This document shows, in pieces, positions 42,806 to 54,456 of a stretch of DNA of 64,000 nt. The notes beneath the pieces are model-generated. The model saw only the letters and a program-made list of their open reading frames with translations, was not told the origin of the DNA and searched no databases. The stretch spans positions 1 to 64,000 of the forward strand of contig JAIETL010000006.1 of assembly GCA_019745195.1 (NCBI GenBank), read 5' to 3'. The DNA is from Beijerinckiaceae bacterium. GTDB lineage: Bacteria; Pseudomonadota; Alphaproteobacteria; Rhizobiales; Beijerinckiaceae. Position numbers and translations under genes: made by a program. The stretch's first letter is position 1. Each line of letters opens with the position of its first letter.

Positions 42806-43654
42806 ATGATGCCAGGGAAGCAACGATCAGCAGCCTGCGCCGCGCTAGCCCTGGCGCTCGCGGCCGGCTTTGCAGCGTTTTCTCCGGAAGAATTCGCGTC
42901 GTCCGCGGGCGCTTCGGAGCCTTTGCGGGCGGGTCAGAGCTTCCGCGACTGCGCCGACGGGTGCCCGGAGATGATCGTCGTTCCCGCGGGCGGTTTCATG
43001 ATGGGCCCGACGGAGGCTGGCGATCCTCCGCAGCGTCGCGTCACGATCGGCAGGCCGTTCGGCGTCGGCAAGTTCGAAGTCACGTTTACGGAATGGCAGG
43101 CGTGCGTGGCCGGCAAGGGCTGCAGCCGCACCCCCGACGACAGCAGATGGGGTCGGGCCAACCGTCCGGTGATCTCCGTGTCGTGGGACGACGCCAAGGA
43201 GTATGTCGCGTGGCTATCGCGCAAGACCGGCAAGACGTACCGGCTCCTGTCGGAGGCGGAGTGGGAATACGCGGCACGCGCCGGGAGCACGACCCGCTAT
43301 AGCTGGGGCAACGAGATCGGCCGGGGCAACGCCCATTGCGAGGGCTGCGGAAACCCGCTGGACAAGACCAGGACCGCGCCTGTCGGGTCGTTTAAGCCGA
43401 ACGCGTTCGGGCTTCACGATATGCACGGCAATGTGTGGGAATGGGTCGAGGACTGCTGGGAGCGGAATCTGGCCGACGCACCCACCGACGGAACCGCACG
43501 CGCATCCGGCTGCTCGGACGATGACGAGCGCGTCACGCGCGGCGGCGCGTTCCTCTACGACGACCCGACGGCTCTGCAATCGACGGTTCGCAACAACTGG
43601 AGCAAGGACGGCGAAGCCAATGGGATCGGCTTCCGGGTCGCGAGAACGCTGTGA
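42806..43654 (+). CDS. Formylglycine-generating-enzyme/sulfatase-modifying-factor domain protein, exported
   Basis: A 282-residue protein if started at the ATG-ATG at 42806; an ATG at 42764 would add 14 residues. A signal-peptide-like segment (AACAALALALAAGFAAF) leads into an FGE/SUMF1 domain: EMIVVPAGGFMMGPTEAGDP, VGKFEVTFTEWQACV, PVISVSWDDAKEYVAWLSRK, YRLLSEAEWEYAARAG, NVWEWVEDCWE and GIGFRVARTL. This fold is shared by true sulfatase activators and many non-catalytic relatives. The paired active-site Cys of authentic FGE cannot be confirmed. No sulfatase is adjacent. It sits between perM and hdaA, which are often neighbours. Confidence 0.85.
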   Translation: MMPGKQRSAACAALALALAAGFAAFSPEEFASSAGASEPLRAGQSFRDCADGCPEMIVVPAGGFMMGPTEAGDPPQRRVTIGRPFGVGKFEVTFTEWQACVAGKGCSRTPDDSRWGRANRPVISVSWDDAKEYVAWLSRKTGKTYRLLSEAEWEYAARAGSTTRYSWGNEIGRGNAHCEGCGNPLDKTRTAPVGSFKPNAFGLHDMHGNVWEWVEDCWERNLADAPTDGTARASGCSDDDERVTRGGAFLYDDPTALQSTVRNNWSKDGEANGIGFRVARTL

Positions 43655-43799
43655 TGTCGCCACAGCCGGCGGCAGGGCAGCGACGTCAGCCCGCGCGTTG
43701 ACGGCCTCGACTGCTTCTGGCAATCCGGCCGCCTCGGCGCTTGCCTGCGTTTGGGCCAGCCGCGACCGCGCAACCGGATTGATGAGTACGCGCCCGTCC

Positions 43800-44492
43800 A
43801 TGCCGGACCTTCCCGCCCGCCCACGCCAGCTCGCCTTCGACCTGCCGGTCGACAGCCGCCATGGCGTCGAGGATTTCCTGATCGGCCCGTCCAACGAGGC
43901 CGCCTACAATCTGATCGAGGCCTGGCCGTCCTGGCCCGACGCCTGGCTCAGGCTCGTCGGCGCGGAGGGCGCGGGCAAGACCCATCTTGCCGCGATCTGG
44001 GCGAGGCGCGCGCATGCCTGGGTCGTGCCGGTCGAGGCTGTGACGGATGAGGCCGTGCCGCATCTGGTCTCCAACGGCGCGCTCGTGGTCGAGGATTGCG
44101 ATCGCGGTCCGCGCAACGAGGCGGCCCTGTTCCATCTGATGAACGCGCTGAAGGCGAGAGCCGGCGCGCTGCTGCTGACAGCGCGCGCCGCGCCCGACCA
44201 GTGGGGCGTCAAGCTGCCGGACCTGCTGTCGCGGCTGCGGCTGGCGCCTCACGCCATCATCGAGCCGCCCGACGACGCGCTGCTGCGCGCCGTGCTGGTC
44301 AAGCTCTTCATCGACCGGCAGCTCATCGTCGATACCGGCATCGTCGAGATGCTGGCGCTGCGGATGGAGCGTTCGTTTGCCGCTGCACGCGCGCTGGTCG
44401 ACGGGCTCGACCGGCTGTCGCTCGAGCGCGGCCGCCGCGTCACGCGCGTCCTGGCGGCCGAGGCGCTGGCGGGCCAGCTCTCCGCCGGCTGA
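43800..44492 (+). CDS. hdaA: DnaA-related regulatory inactivation protein HdaA
   Basis: A 230-residue Hda-type AAA+ protein that, with the DNA clamp, stimulates ATP hydrolysis on DnaA after initiation. The N-terminal RQLAFDLPVDSRHGVEDFLI contains the clamp-binding QLxxF-like element QLAFDLP. The nucleotide loop is GAEGAGKTHLAAIWARR, and sensor-like segments follow (LVVEDCDRGPRNEAALFHLM, LPDLLSRLRLAPHAIIEPPD). The ATG at 43800 gives the family start; the frame is open far upstream but as a shadow. It converges on the desaturase gene with a 6-bp gap. Confidence 0.92.
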   Translation: MPDLPARPRQLAFDLPVDSRHGVEDFLIGPSNEAAYNLIEAWPSWPDAWLRLVGAEGAGKTHLAAIWARRAHAWVVPVEAVTDEAVPHLVSNGALVVEDCDRGPRNEAALFHLMNALKARAGALLLTARAAPDQWGVKLPDLLSRLRLAPHAIIEPPDDALLRAVLVKLFIDRQLIVDTGIVEMLALRMERSFAAARALVDGLDRLSLERGRRVTRVLAAEALAGQLSAG

Positions 44493-44498
44493 TCAGGC

Positions 44499-45776
44499 TC
44501 AGACGCGAGACGGCCCGGGCGTCGGCGACGTCACGATCCGCGCATGCATCGCCTCGACGAGCAGGTCATGCGCGCGCGCCGCGATCGCGTCGAGCGACGG
44601 CGTCTTGACGAACATCGCGGCAGCTTTTTCGGTCAGTTCCTCGCGGCTCGGCAGCACCGGCAGATGCCACTGGGCCAGAGCCTCCTGCGCCTGCTGCTGC
44701 ATCTCGGCCAGCCGGTCGCTCGCGCGATTATGCAGGTCGGCGAGCGCGACGCGCAGTTCCGCGACGGTCATCGTCGGCAGATGGAGATCGGAGAGGCTCG
44801 GCGTGGCGGCATAGGCCTCCCAGAACGCGGCCACAGCGCGCTCCAGCGGCACGGAGGCCGCCAGCCGTTCGGCCGAGCGCTCGATCACGCGCGGCGGCAG
44901 CGCCTGCGAGCGCTCGACGATCGCCTGCGGCGGGGCCTTCAGGTCCCAGAACAGCCCGAGCTTCGAGAGGCCGGCGATGATGTAGAAGGTCGGATCCCAC
45001 TGCCACCAGCGGAAGCCCTGGCGGACGCTGTACTGATAGGCGTGGTGGTTGTTGTGCCAGCCCTCGCCCATGGTGATGACCGCCAGCCACCAGTTGTTGC
45101 GGCTTTCGTCGCCGGTGACATAGTCCTTGTCGCCATGCACATGGGCGAGCGAGTTGATGCAGAAGGTGCCGTGATAGACGGCGACCGTCGACCAGAAGAA
45201 GCCCACGAACAGCCCTGTCCAGCCGTCGATCGCATAGCACAGCAGCGCCAGCAGGATGGCCGGCGCAAGCTCGAAGCGGTGCAGCAGCCTGAGCTCCGGA
45301 AACCTCGTCAGATCGCTGATGGTGGCTGAATCGAAACGGTGATGCTGTTTCGAGAAGATCCAGCCCAGATGCGAATAGATGAAACCCGTATGCACCGGCG
45401 AATGCACGTCGAGTTCGGTGTCGGCGTGGCGGTGGTGGTGCCGGTGCTTGGAGGCCCACCAGAGCACGCTCTTCTGCGCCGTCGACTGCGCCAGCAGCGC
45501 CAGGACGAACTGCATGACGCGGCTGGTCTTGTAGGTCCGGTGCGAGAAATAGCGGTGATAGCCTCCAGTCACGGCGAACATCCGCAGCCAGTAGAGGCCG
45601 AACGCCAGCCACAGCGACGTCGCGGTCACGCCGCTCCACAGCGCCCCGAAACAGGCGAGATGGGCGAGAACGAAGGGAACGGCGGAAGGGTAGACGATAT
45701 CGCCATCGTCGAGGGAGGTCGCGCTGTCGGTCAAAAAAGCCTCGGTGAATTCGATCGGAAATCGGGCTGGCTTCAA
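44499..45776 (-). CDS. Acyl-CoA (delta-9 type) fatty acid desaturase with extended C-terminus
   Basis: A 425-residue membrane di-iron enzyme. The three histidine boxes are visible: GGYHRYFSHRTYKTSR, ASKHRHHHRHADTELD and GEGWHNNHHAYQYSVRQGF. The catalytic part ends near LGLFWDLKAPP (about residue 282); classical members stop about there. Here about 143 further residues follow, mainly charged helices (DLHNRASDRLAEMQQQAQEA and ELTEKAAAMFVKTPSLDAIA), of unknown purpose. It introduces double bonds into membrane acyl chains. It is monocistronic and divergent from ppk. Confidence 0.92.
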   Translation of the reverse strand: MKPARFPIEFTEAFLTDSATSLDDGDIVYPSAVPFVLAHLACFGALWSGVTATSLWLAFGLYWLRMFAVTGGYHRYFSHRTYKTSRVMQFVLALLAQSTAQKSVLWWASKHRHHHRHADTELDVHSPVHTGFIYSHLGWIFSKQHHRFDSATISDLTRFPELRLLHRFELAPAILLALLCYAIDGWTGLFVGFFWSTVAVYHGTFCINSLAHVHGDKDYVTGDESRNNWWLAVITMGEGWHNNHHAYQYSVRQGFRWWQWDPTFYIIAGLSKLGLFWDLKAPPQAIVERSQALPPRVIERSAERLAASVPLERAVAAFWEAYAATPSLSDLHLPTMTVAELRVALADLHNRASDRLAEMQQQAQEALAQWHLPVLPSREELTEKAAAMFVKTPSLDAIAARAHDLLVEAMHARIVTSPTPGPSRV

Positions 45777-45943
45777 CGGGTCGAAGCCGGATCGTTCATA
45801 TATGCACGAAACAGGAGGGAGCCGGATCGCGCAAGGGGGCGGATCGCCTCAGCCGCGGCCGCGCCAGAGCATGACGCAAAAACCTGCGCGCGTCATCGAA
45901 CCGTCACGCTAGGATGGCTTCAACGAGCCTCAAGGAGACCAGC

Positions 45944-48172
<2,229 letters not shown>

Positions 48173-49695
48173 CCAGTTCATGCTCCCCGGTTTCGCGCCG
48201 GGGCGTCTGAGCTTCGGCGAGACGATCGCGATCGTCGACATCGGCTCGAATTCCGTGCGCCTCGTGGTCTACGAGATGCTGGCGCGCGCGCCGGCCCAGG
48301 TTTTCAACGAGAAGGAGATGGCGGGCCTCGGCAAGCAGGTCGCCACCACGGGCCGCCTTGCCGACGACGCCATGGCGCGCGCGCTGGAGGCGCTGGTGCG
48401 CTTCCGCATCCTCTGCGACGCCATGCAGGTCGGCTCGATCCGCGTCATCGCCACGGCGGCGGCGCGCGACGCCGCCAACGGGCCGGACTTCCTCGCCCGG
48501 GCCGAAAACGCCATCGGCCAGCCGATCGAGCTGATCTCCGGCGACCGGGAGGCTTTCCTGTCGGGGCTCGGTGTGATTTCGGGCTTTGCGGAGCCCGAAG
48601 GCGTCGTCGGCGATCTCGGCGGCGGCTCGCTTGAACTCATCGCCGTCGATGGCGACAGGGTGGGGCAGGGCGTCAGCATGCCGATCGGCGGGCTGGCGCT
48701 GATGGACCGCTCCAAAGGCTCGCTCAAGGCGGCCGAGAAGATCGTGCGCGACCAGCTCGATCATCTGCCGCAGGTCTCAGCCATGCGCGGCAAGGACTTC
48801 TTCGCCGTCGGCGGCACCTGGCGCGCGCTGGCGACGCTGCACCAGCGCCAGGCCGGCTATCCGCTCAGCGTGATGCATGGCTACACCGTGCCGGCCCGCG
48901 ACGTCGCCGATTTCACACGACTCGTCGAGCGCGCCGACGCCAATGTGCTGGAGGCGATCGACGCGGTCTCGTCCGCCCGCCGGCCGCTGCTCGCCTATGG
49001 CGCGCTGGTGCTCGACCTGCTGATCAAGCGCGGCCGCCCGCGCGCCGTCGTGATCTCGGCCAGCGGTGTGCGCGAGGGGCTGCTGCACGACATGCTGCCT
49101 GGCCACGAGCGCGCGGTTGATCCGCTTCTGCGCGCGGCGCAGGACTACAATCAGCTTCGCTCCCGCGAACCGCGCCACGGCGCCGACCTGATCGCCTGGA
49201 CACGGCGGCTGGTCGCCAGTGCGGGCCTGCCGGAGGCGCCCGGCGACCGCCGGCTGGAGGAGGCCGCCTGCCTGCTGTCCGACATCGGCTGGCGGGCGCA
49301 TCCCGATTATCGCGGCGAGCAGAGCCTCAACGTGATCGCGCATGCCGCCTTCAGCGGCGTCGACCACCCCGGCCGCGCCTTTCTGGCGCTGACGGTGTTT
49401 CATCGCTATGCCGGTGCCAAGACCGACACGCCGTCGGCCGAGCGTCTGCGCACGTTGCTGGCCCCGCGCCAGATCGAGATGTCGCAGGTACTCGCCGGCG
49501 CGTTCCGCGTCGCCTATCTGCTTTCGGCGGGCATGCCGGGCATCCTGTCGCGGACCACGCTTCTCTGCGTCGACAGCCGGCTGGTGCTGCGCCTGCCCTC
49601 GGACCTGACGGCGCTCGCCAGCGACCGCGTCATGGGAAGGCTCAAGCAGCTCGGAAAGCTGCTCGGCCGCGAGCAAGACATCGTCGCAGGCTGAA

Positions 49696-50835
49696 TCAGG
49701 CGACCGTTACGCGTCCGCGCAAGATCCGCAGGCTCAAGCTCCCGTTCTTCAGCGCCAGCGCCTTCTCGCCAAAAACCTCGCGCCGCCAGCCCTGCAGCGC
49801 CGGCACGTCGGCCTCGTCGTCGAAGGCGATCGCCTCCAGATCGTCGGACGAGGCGATGATCTTGGGCGCCACGCGCTCGGCGTCCGACACGGCCTTGAGC
49901 AGCACCTTGAGCAGGTCGAGCACCGCGCCGTTGCCGCCGCGTCCGCGCTCACGCTCCAGGCGGGGCAAAGTCTTGGGATCGAGTGTCATGCCCCGCTCGA
50001 TCGCGGCCAGCACCTCGGCCCCGGCGCGCGAGCGCTCGAAGCCGTTGGGCACCGAGCGCAGTTCCGCCAGCGCCTCGACCGAGCGCGGCCCGCGCTGGAC
50101 GATGTCCATCAGCGCGTCGTCCTTGAGCACGCGCTGGCGCGGCACGTCGCGAGTTTGCGCCTCGCGCTCGCGCCAGGCGGCGAGTTCGATCAGCAGCGCC
50201 AGTTCCCTCGGCTTGCGGATGCGGCCCTTCAGGCGCTGCCAGGCATTCTCGGGCTTGACCTCATAGGTGCCCGGAGAATTGAGCACGGACATCTCTTCCG
50301 CGACCCAGGCCTCGCGGCCGCTCGCCCTGATGTCGGCGTCGAGCGCGAGATAGACGTCGCGCAGATGGGTGACGTCCGACTCGGCATAGGCGAGCTGCGC
50401 CTCGCTGAGCGGGCGGCGCGACCAGTCGGTGAAGCGCGACGACTTGTCGATGCGCGCCTTGGCGAGGTCGTTGGCGAGCTGCTCGTAGCCGACCGAATCG
50501 CCATAGCCGCAGACCATGGCGGCGACCTGCGTGTCGAAGAGCGGAGCCGGGATCAGCTTGCCGATGATCCAGACGATTTCGAGGTCCTGCCGGGCCGCGT
50601 GAAACACCTTCACCACATGCCGGTTCGCCATCAGCAGCAGGAAGGGCGCCAGGTCGAGATCGGGCGAGAGAGGATCGACCAGCACGGCCTCGTCGGGCGA
50701 GGCAAGCTGGATCAGGCAGAGTTTCGGATAATAGGTCGTCTCCCGCAGGAACTCGGTATCGACCGTGACGAAGGGGTGTTTGGCCAGCCGCGCACAGGCG
50801 TCGGCGAGGGCGGCGGTCGTGGTGATGAGGCTCAT
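49696..50835 (-). CDS. rnd: Ribonuclease D
   Basis: A 379-residue 3'-to-5' exoribonuclease for tRNA maturation. The DEDD residues are in [40 protein letters not shown], and [20 protein letters not shown] with the Tyr of the DEDDy class. One HRDC domain is visible in the middle ([20 protein letters not shown]). The start at 50835 gives [20 protein letters not shown]; the upstream open frame has no conserved character. Its stop lies 1 bp from the ppx stop, so the two genes converge without a gap. It is divergent from aspS. Confidence 0.95.
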   Translation of the reverse strand: MSLITTTAALADACARLAKHPFVTVDTEFLRETTYYPKLCLIQLASPDEAVLVDPLSPDLDLAPFLLLMANRHVVKVFHAARQDLEIVWIIGKLIPAPLFDTQVAAMVCGYGDSVGYEQLANDLAKARIDKSSRFTDWSRRPLSEAQLAYAESDVTHLRDVYLALDADIRASGREAWVAEEMSVLNSPGTYEVKPENAWQRLKGRIRKPRELALLIELAAWREREAQTRDVPRQRVLKDDALMDIVQRGPRSVEALAELRSVPNGFERSRAGAEVLAAIERGMTLDPKTLPRLERERGRGGNGAVLDLLKVLLKAVSDAERVAPKIIASSDDLEAIAFDDEADVPALQGWRREVFGEKALALKNGSLSLRILRGRVTVA

Positions 50836-50971
50836 GGCCGGCCTCTTAGCAGACGAAGCGCCGTCATGTCGCGGGCGTTCTTGACAATCCGGCTGCGGGC
50901 GTGTGCTTAACCCCGAAACCGCAGCCTGCACCGTCCGCAGTCTCGCATAACGCTCCGAAGAGACCCGTCCC

Positions 50972-52756
50972 GTGACCCTGCACCGCTATCGTTCGCATAC
51001 CTGTGGCGCGCTTCGCGAGAGCGATGTCGGCGCGCAGGTCCGCCTCTCGGGCTGGTGCCACCGCATCCGCGACCATGGCGGCGTGCTCTTCATCGACCTG
51101 CGCGACCATTACGGCATGACGCAGGTCGTGATCGACCCGGATTCGCCGGCTTTCGCGGATGCCGAAGCCGTACGCTCGGAATGGGTCATCCGCATCGACG
51201 GCAAGGTCAAGCCGCGTCTCGCCGGCACCGAGAACGCCAATCTCGCGACCGGCGCGGTCGAGGTGTTCGCCACCGCCATCGAGGTGCTGGGTCCGTCGGG
51301 GGAATTGCCGCTGCCGGTATTCGGCGATCTCGAATATCCTGAGGACACGCGGTTGAAATACCGCTTCCTCGATCTGCGCCGCGAGAAGCTGCACAACAAC
51401 ATCATGCTGCGCGGCAAGGTCATCGACTCGCTGCGCACCCGCATGAAGCACTCCGGCTTCAACGAATTCCAGACGCCGATCCTGACCGCCTCCTCGCCGG
51501 AGGGCGCGCGCGACTTTCTGGTGCCCAGCCGGCTGCATCCCGGCAAGTTCTACGCGCTGCCGCAGGCCCCGCAGCAGTACAAGCAGCTTTTGATGATGGC
51601 GGGCTTCGACCGCTATTTCCAGATCGCGCCCTGCTTCCGCGACGAGGACCCGCGCGCCGACCGGCTGCCGGGCGAATTCTACCAGCTCGACGTCGAGATG
51701 AGTTTTGTCGAGCAGGACGATGTCTTCGCCACGATGGAGCCGGTGATCTCCGGCGTCTTCGAGGAGTTCGGTGGCGGCAAGTCGGTGACCAAGAACTGGC
51801 CGCGCATCCCCTATGCCGAGGCGATCGCAAAATACGGCTCCGATAAGCCGGATCTTCGCAACCCTCTGGTGATGCAGGACGTCTCGGAGCATTTCCGCGG
51901 CTCGGGCTTCAAGGTGTTTTCGCGAATCCTCGAGGACGAGAAGAACCGCGTCTGGGCGATCCCTGCGCCCGGCGGCGGCTCGCGGGCTTTCTGCGACCGG
52001 ATGAACTCCTGGGCGCAGGGCGAGGGACAGCCGGGCCTCGGCTACCTGTTGATCAAGGAAGACGGCGAAGGGCAAGGGCCGATCGCCAACAACATCGGGC
52101 CCGAGCGCGTCGCCGCGATCGTGGCGCAGATGGGCCTTAAGCCCGGAGACGCCTGTTTCTTTGCCGCCGGCAACCCCGACAAGTTTTACAAATTCGCCGG
52201 CGCGGCCCGCAACAAGGTCGGCTCCGAACTTGGACTGATCGACGAAAACGCCTTCGCATTCGCCTGGATCGTCGATTTCCCGATGTATGAGTACAACGAG
52301 GACGACAAGCGGGTCGATTTCTCGCACAACCCGTTCTCGATGCCCCAAGGCGGGCTGGAGTCGCTGAAGAACGACGATCCGCTGTCGATCAAGGCATTCC
52401 AGTACGACATCGCCTGCAACGGCTACGAACTCGCCTCGGGCGGCATCCGCAACCACCGCCCCGAGGCGATGGTGAAGGCCTTCGAGATCGCGGGTTATGG
52501 CGAGGAGACGGTGGTCGAGCGGTTCGGCGGCATGTATCGCGCCTTCCAGTACGGTGCGCCCCCCCATGGCGGCATGGCGGCCGGCATCGACCGCATCATC
52601 ATGCTGCTGGCCGGCGCGACGAACCTGCGTGAGGTGGCGCTGTTCCCGATGAATCAGCAGGCCGTCGATCTGCTGATGGGCGCGCCGTCGGAGGCGTCGC
52701 CCAAGCAGCTCCGCGAGGCGCATCTGCGCATCAACGCCCCCGAGAAGAACGGCTGA
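50972..52756 (+). CDS. aspS: Aspartyl-tRNA synthetase (bacterial type)
   Basis: A 594-residue class II synthetase with GTG start. The anticodon-binding OB domain is at the start ([20 protein letters not shown] with [20 protein letters not shown]). Class II motif 2 is [16 protein letters not shown], and motif 3 is [20 protein letters not shown]. The bacterial GAD insertion domain is about residues 290-410. Together with gatCAB it may belong to a non-discriminating system that also charges tRNA(Asn); sequence alone does not decide this. The next two genes are small lipoproteins. Confidence 0.97.
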   Translation: MTLHRYRSHTCGALRESDVGAQVRLSGWCHRIRDHGGVLFIDLRDHYGMTQVVIDPDSPAFADAEAVRSEWVIRIDGKVKPRLAGTENANLATGAVEVFATAIEVLGPSGELPLPVFGDLEYPEDTRLKYRFLDLRREKLHNNIMLRGKVIDSLRTRMKHSGFNEFQTPILTASSPEGARDFLVPSRLHPGKFYALPQAPQQYKQLLMMAGFDRYFQIAPCFRDEDPRADRLPGEFYQLDVEMSFVEQDDVFATMEPVISGVFEEFGGGKSVTKNWPRIPYAEAIAKYGSDKPDLRNPLVMQDVSEHFRGSGFKVFSRILEDEKNRVWAIPAPGGGSRAFCDRMNSWAQGEGQPGLGYLLIKEDGEGQGPIANNIGPERVAAIVAQMGLKPGDACFFAAGNPDKFYKFAGAARNKVGSELGLIDENAFAFAWIVDFPMYEYNEDDKRVDFSHNPFSMPQGGLESLKNDDPLSIKAFQYDIACNGYELASGGIRNHRPEAMVKAFEIAGYGEETVVERFGGMYRAFQYGAPPHGGMAAGIDRIIMLLAGATNLREVALFPMNQQAVDLLMGAPSEASPKQLREAHLRINAPEKNG

Positions 52757-52760
52757 TCCG

Positions 52761-53132
52761 ATGCGCGCTGTCGTCCTCGTCCGGCCGCTCGCGGTCGCCT
52801 GCTTGCTGGGGCTGCCTTTGGCGGCGTGCGTTTCCGGCCCGTCCAATCCGAGCGCCTCGCGCGCCTCGGAACTGGCCAACACCGTCTCGCGCGCGCTGGC
52901 CTGCCGCGCCGGCAGCCCGCGCCGCGACACGCTGGATCGTTTTCTGGCCAGCGAAAGCCAGCGCGGCGCGACGCCCGAGCACATCGCCAGCGCCCGCTCG
53001 ACCTACATCACCGTCTCGGAGGCGCAAACGATCAACCAGGGCATCCGGCCGGAAGCCTGCGACCGCGAGGAACGCGCCGCCCTGCGCGAGCGCATGAACG
53101 GCATCCGCGCCGGCCGATTTGAGGGGCTCTAG
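52761..53132 (+). CDS. Small lipoprotein, paralogue 1
   Basis: A 123-residue predicted lipoprotein. The signal peptide ends in the lipobox LAAC (about residues 20-23: LLGLPLAACVSG). The mature part has two cysteines, in RALACRAGSPRRDT and in GIRPEACDREERAALRERMN. The second segment resembles KPCDASERADLQREL in the next gene, so the two are probably paralogous. It starts 5 bp after aspS, so it is likely co-transcribed. No function can be assigned. Confidence 0.72.
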   Translation: MRAVVLVRPLAVACLLGLPLAACVSGPSNPSASRASELANTVSRALACRAGSPRRDTLDRFLASESQRGATPEHIASARSTYITVSEAQTINQGIRPEACDREERAALRERMNGIRAGRFEGL

Positions 53133-53147
53133 GGCGCCGATCCGACC

Positions 53148-53447
53148 ATGTCGTCTCCGAAGCTCTGCCTTGCCGCGCTGCTGGCGCTCGGCCTGCCGGC
53201 CTGCACCGCGCTGGGGCCGGCGCCCGGCACGCCCGAATACGCCGCCTCGCGCGTCTCGCGCGGCTTCGACTGCGGCGTCAGGGTCGATCGCGCCCGCGTC
53301 GCGGCAAGGCTCGACCGGGAGGAGAGGGCGCGTTTCAACGCCGCGAGTTCGGGTTTCGCGGTGAAGGCCTACAAGGCGCCCAAGCCCTGCGATGCGAGTG
53401 AGCGCGCCGATCTGCAGCGCGAACTCGGCCATCTGGCCCGGCGCTGA
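53148..53447 (+). CDS. Small lipoprotein, paralogue 2
   Basis: A 99-residue predicted lipoprotein with a short signal peptide and lipobox LPAC (LCLAALLALGLPACTALG). The mature cysteines are in SRGFDCGVRVD and PKPCDASERADLQRELGHLA; the second matches the neighbour's ACDREERAALRERM. It lies 16 bp downstream of the first lipoprotein gene. The pair is likely envelope-anchored; role unknown. Confidence 0.7.
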   Translation: MSSPKLCLAALLALGLPACTALGPAPGTPEYAASRVSRGFDCGVRVDRARVAARLDREERARFNAASSGFAVKAYKAPKPCDASERADLQRELGHLARR

Positions 53448-53490
53448 ATTCCGCTTGCCTGCGCACCGCGTTCCCGGCGACAAGGCCGCC

Positions 53491-54456
53491 ATGCCTGGAG
53501 ACCTCCATGCCATCGCCGCCGACAGCGTCACCGCCATCGTGGTCAGCCATGACAGCGCGCAGGTGCTGGCCGAATGCCTCGCCGCTTTACGGCGTGAGGG
53601 CGTGCCAGCAATTGTCGTCGACAATGCCAGCGACGACGACACCCGCGAGATCGCCGCAGCCCATGGCGCGCGGGTCGTCGCCAACCCTCTCAACGAGGGC
53701 TATGGCCGCGCCAACAATGCCGGGATCGCCGCCTGCGCCACGCGCTACGCGCTGATCGTCAACCCAGACCTCGTTCTGCAACCGGGCGCGATCGCGGCGC
53801 TGCTGGCGGCCGCGTCGCGCTACCCCGACGCAGGTCTGTTCGCGCCGCGCATCGTCGAGCCGTCGGGCCGGCTGTTCCTGCAGCCGCGCTCGCTGCTCTC
53901 GCCGCCCCATCTCAACCTGAAGGGCGGAATGATGCTGCCCGACGGCGACGCCTGCCTGCCCTTTCTCTCAGGGGCCTGCCTGCTGGTCCGGCGCGATCTC
54001 TTTCTCGCGCTGGGCGGCTTCGATCCGGCGATTTTCCTGTTCTACGAGGATGACGATCTCTGTCGGCGGATGCGCGACGCCGGCCATGCACTCGTTCATG
54101 TGAACGCGGCGGAAGCGTCGCATGGGCGAGGGCGCTCCAGCGCGCCGAGCCCAAGGCGCCGCTTCACCGCGCGCTGGCACCTCGCCTGGTCGCATGCCTA
54201 CGTCGCGGCGAAATACGGGCTGGCTGCCCCATCTCTCTGGGGAACCATGAAAAGCGCCGCGAAAGCAATCGGTTACGGCCTGATCTTGAAACGCGGCAAG
54301 ATGGCCGCTCACGCGGGGTCGGCGGCCGGCGCGATCGCCTTTCGACGCGGCGACACGGCGCTGCGCCGCCAGGGCATTCCAGATGCAGACCTTACAAATG
54401 CAGGCCTTACAAATGCAGGCCTTACAAATGCAGGTCGCGCATCGGCGTCGCGATGA
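53491..54456 (+). CDS. Glycosyltransferase family 2
   Basis: A 321-residue GT-A fold transferase. The N-terminal strand is VTAIVVSHDSAQVLAECLAA with VVDNASDDDTREIAAAHGA; the nucleotide-binding DxD-type region is around YALIVNPDLVLQPGAIAALL, and the acceptor-site region around AIFLFYEDDDLCRRMRDAGH. It resembles rhamnosyltransferase-like members that build surface polysaccharide. The C-terminus is unusual: it ends in three in-frame LTNAG units encoded by a 15-bp tandem repeat at 54391-54435, followed by RASASR. It converges on the methyltransferase gene, with overlapping ends. Confidence 0.9.
   Translation: MPGDLHAIAADSVTAIVVSHDSAQVLAECLAALRREGVPAIVVDNASDDDTREIAAAHGARVVANPLNEGYGRANNAGIAACATRYALIVNPDLVLQPGAIAALLAAASRYPDAGLFAPRIVEPSGRLFLQPRSLLSPPHLNLKGGMMLPDGDACLPFLSGACLLVRRDLFLALGGFDPAIFLFYEDDDLCRRMRDAGHALVHVNAAEASHGRGRSSAPSPRRRFTARWHLAWSHAYVAAKYGLAAPSLWGTMKSAAKAIGYGLILKRGKMAAHAGSAAGAIAFRRGDTALRRQGIPDADLTNAGLTNAGLTNAGRASASR
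54391..54435. repeat. 15-bp tandem repeat (three units)
   Basis: CTTACAAATGCAGGC occurs at 54391-54405 and 54406-54420; the third unit at 54421-54435 ends in T instead of C. The array codes for LTNAG units at the end of the glycosyltransferase and contains the stop codon of the convergent methyltransferase (TAA from TTGTAAG in the last unit). The unit number could change by slippage without breaking the glycosyltransferase frame. Confidence 0.92.

Noticed and set aside
43655-43799. Possible extra small gene between the FGE-like gene and hdaA
   Set aside because: The open frames here are short extensions of shadows with no ribosome-binding site or hydrophobic or domain pattern.
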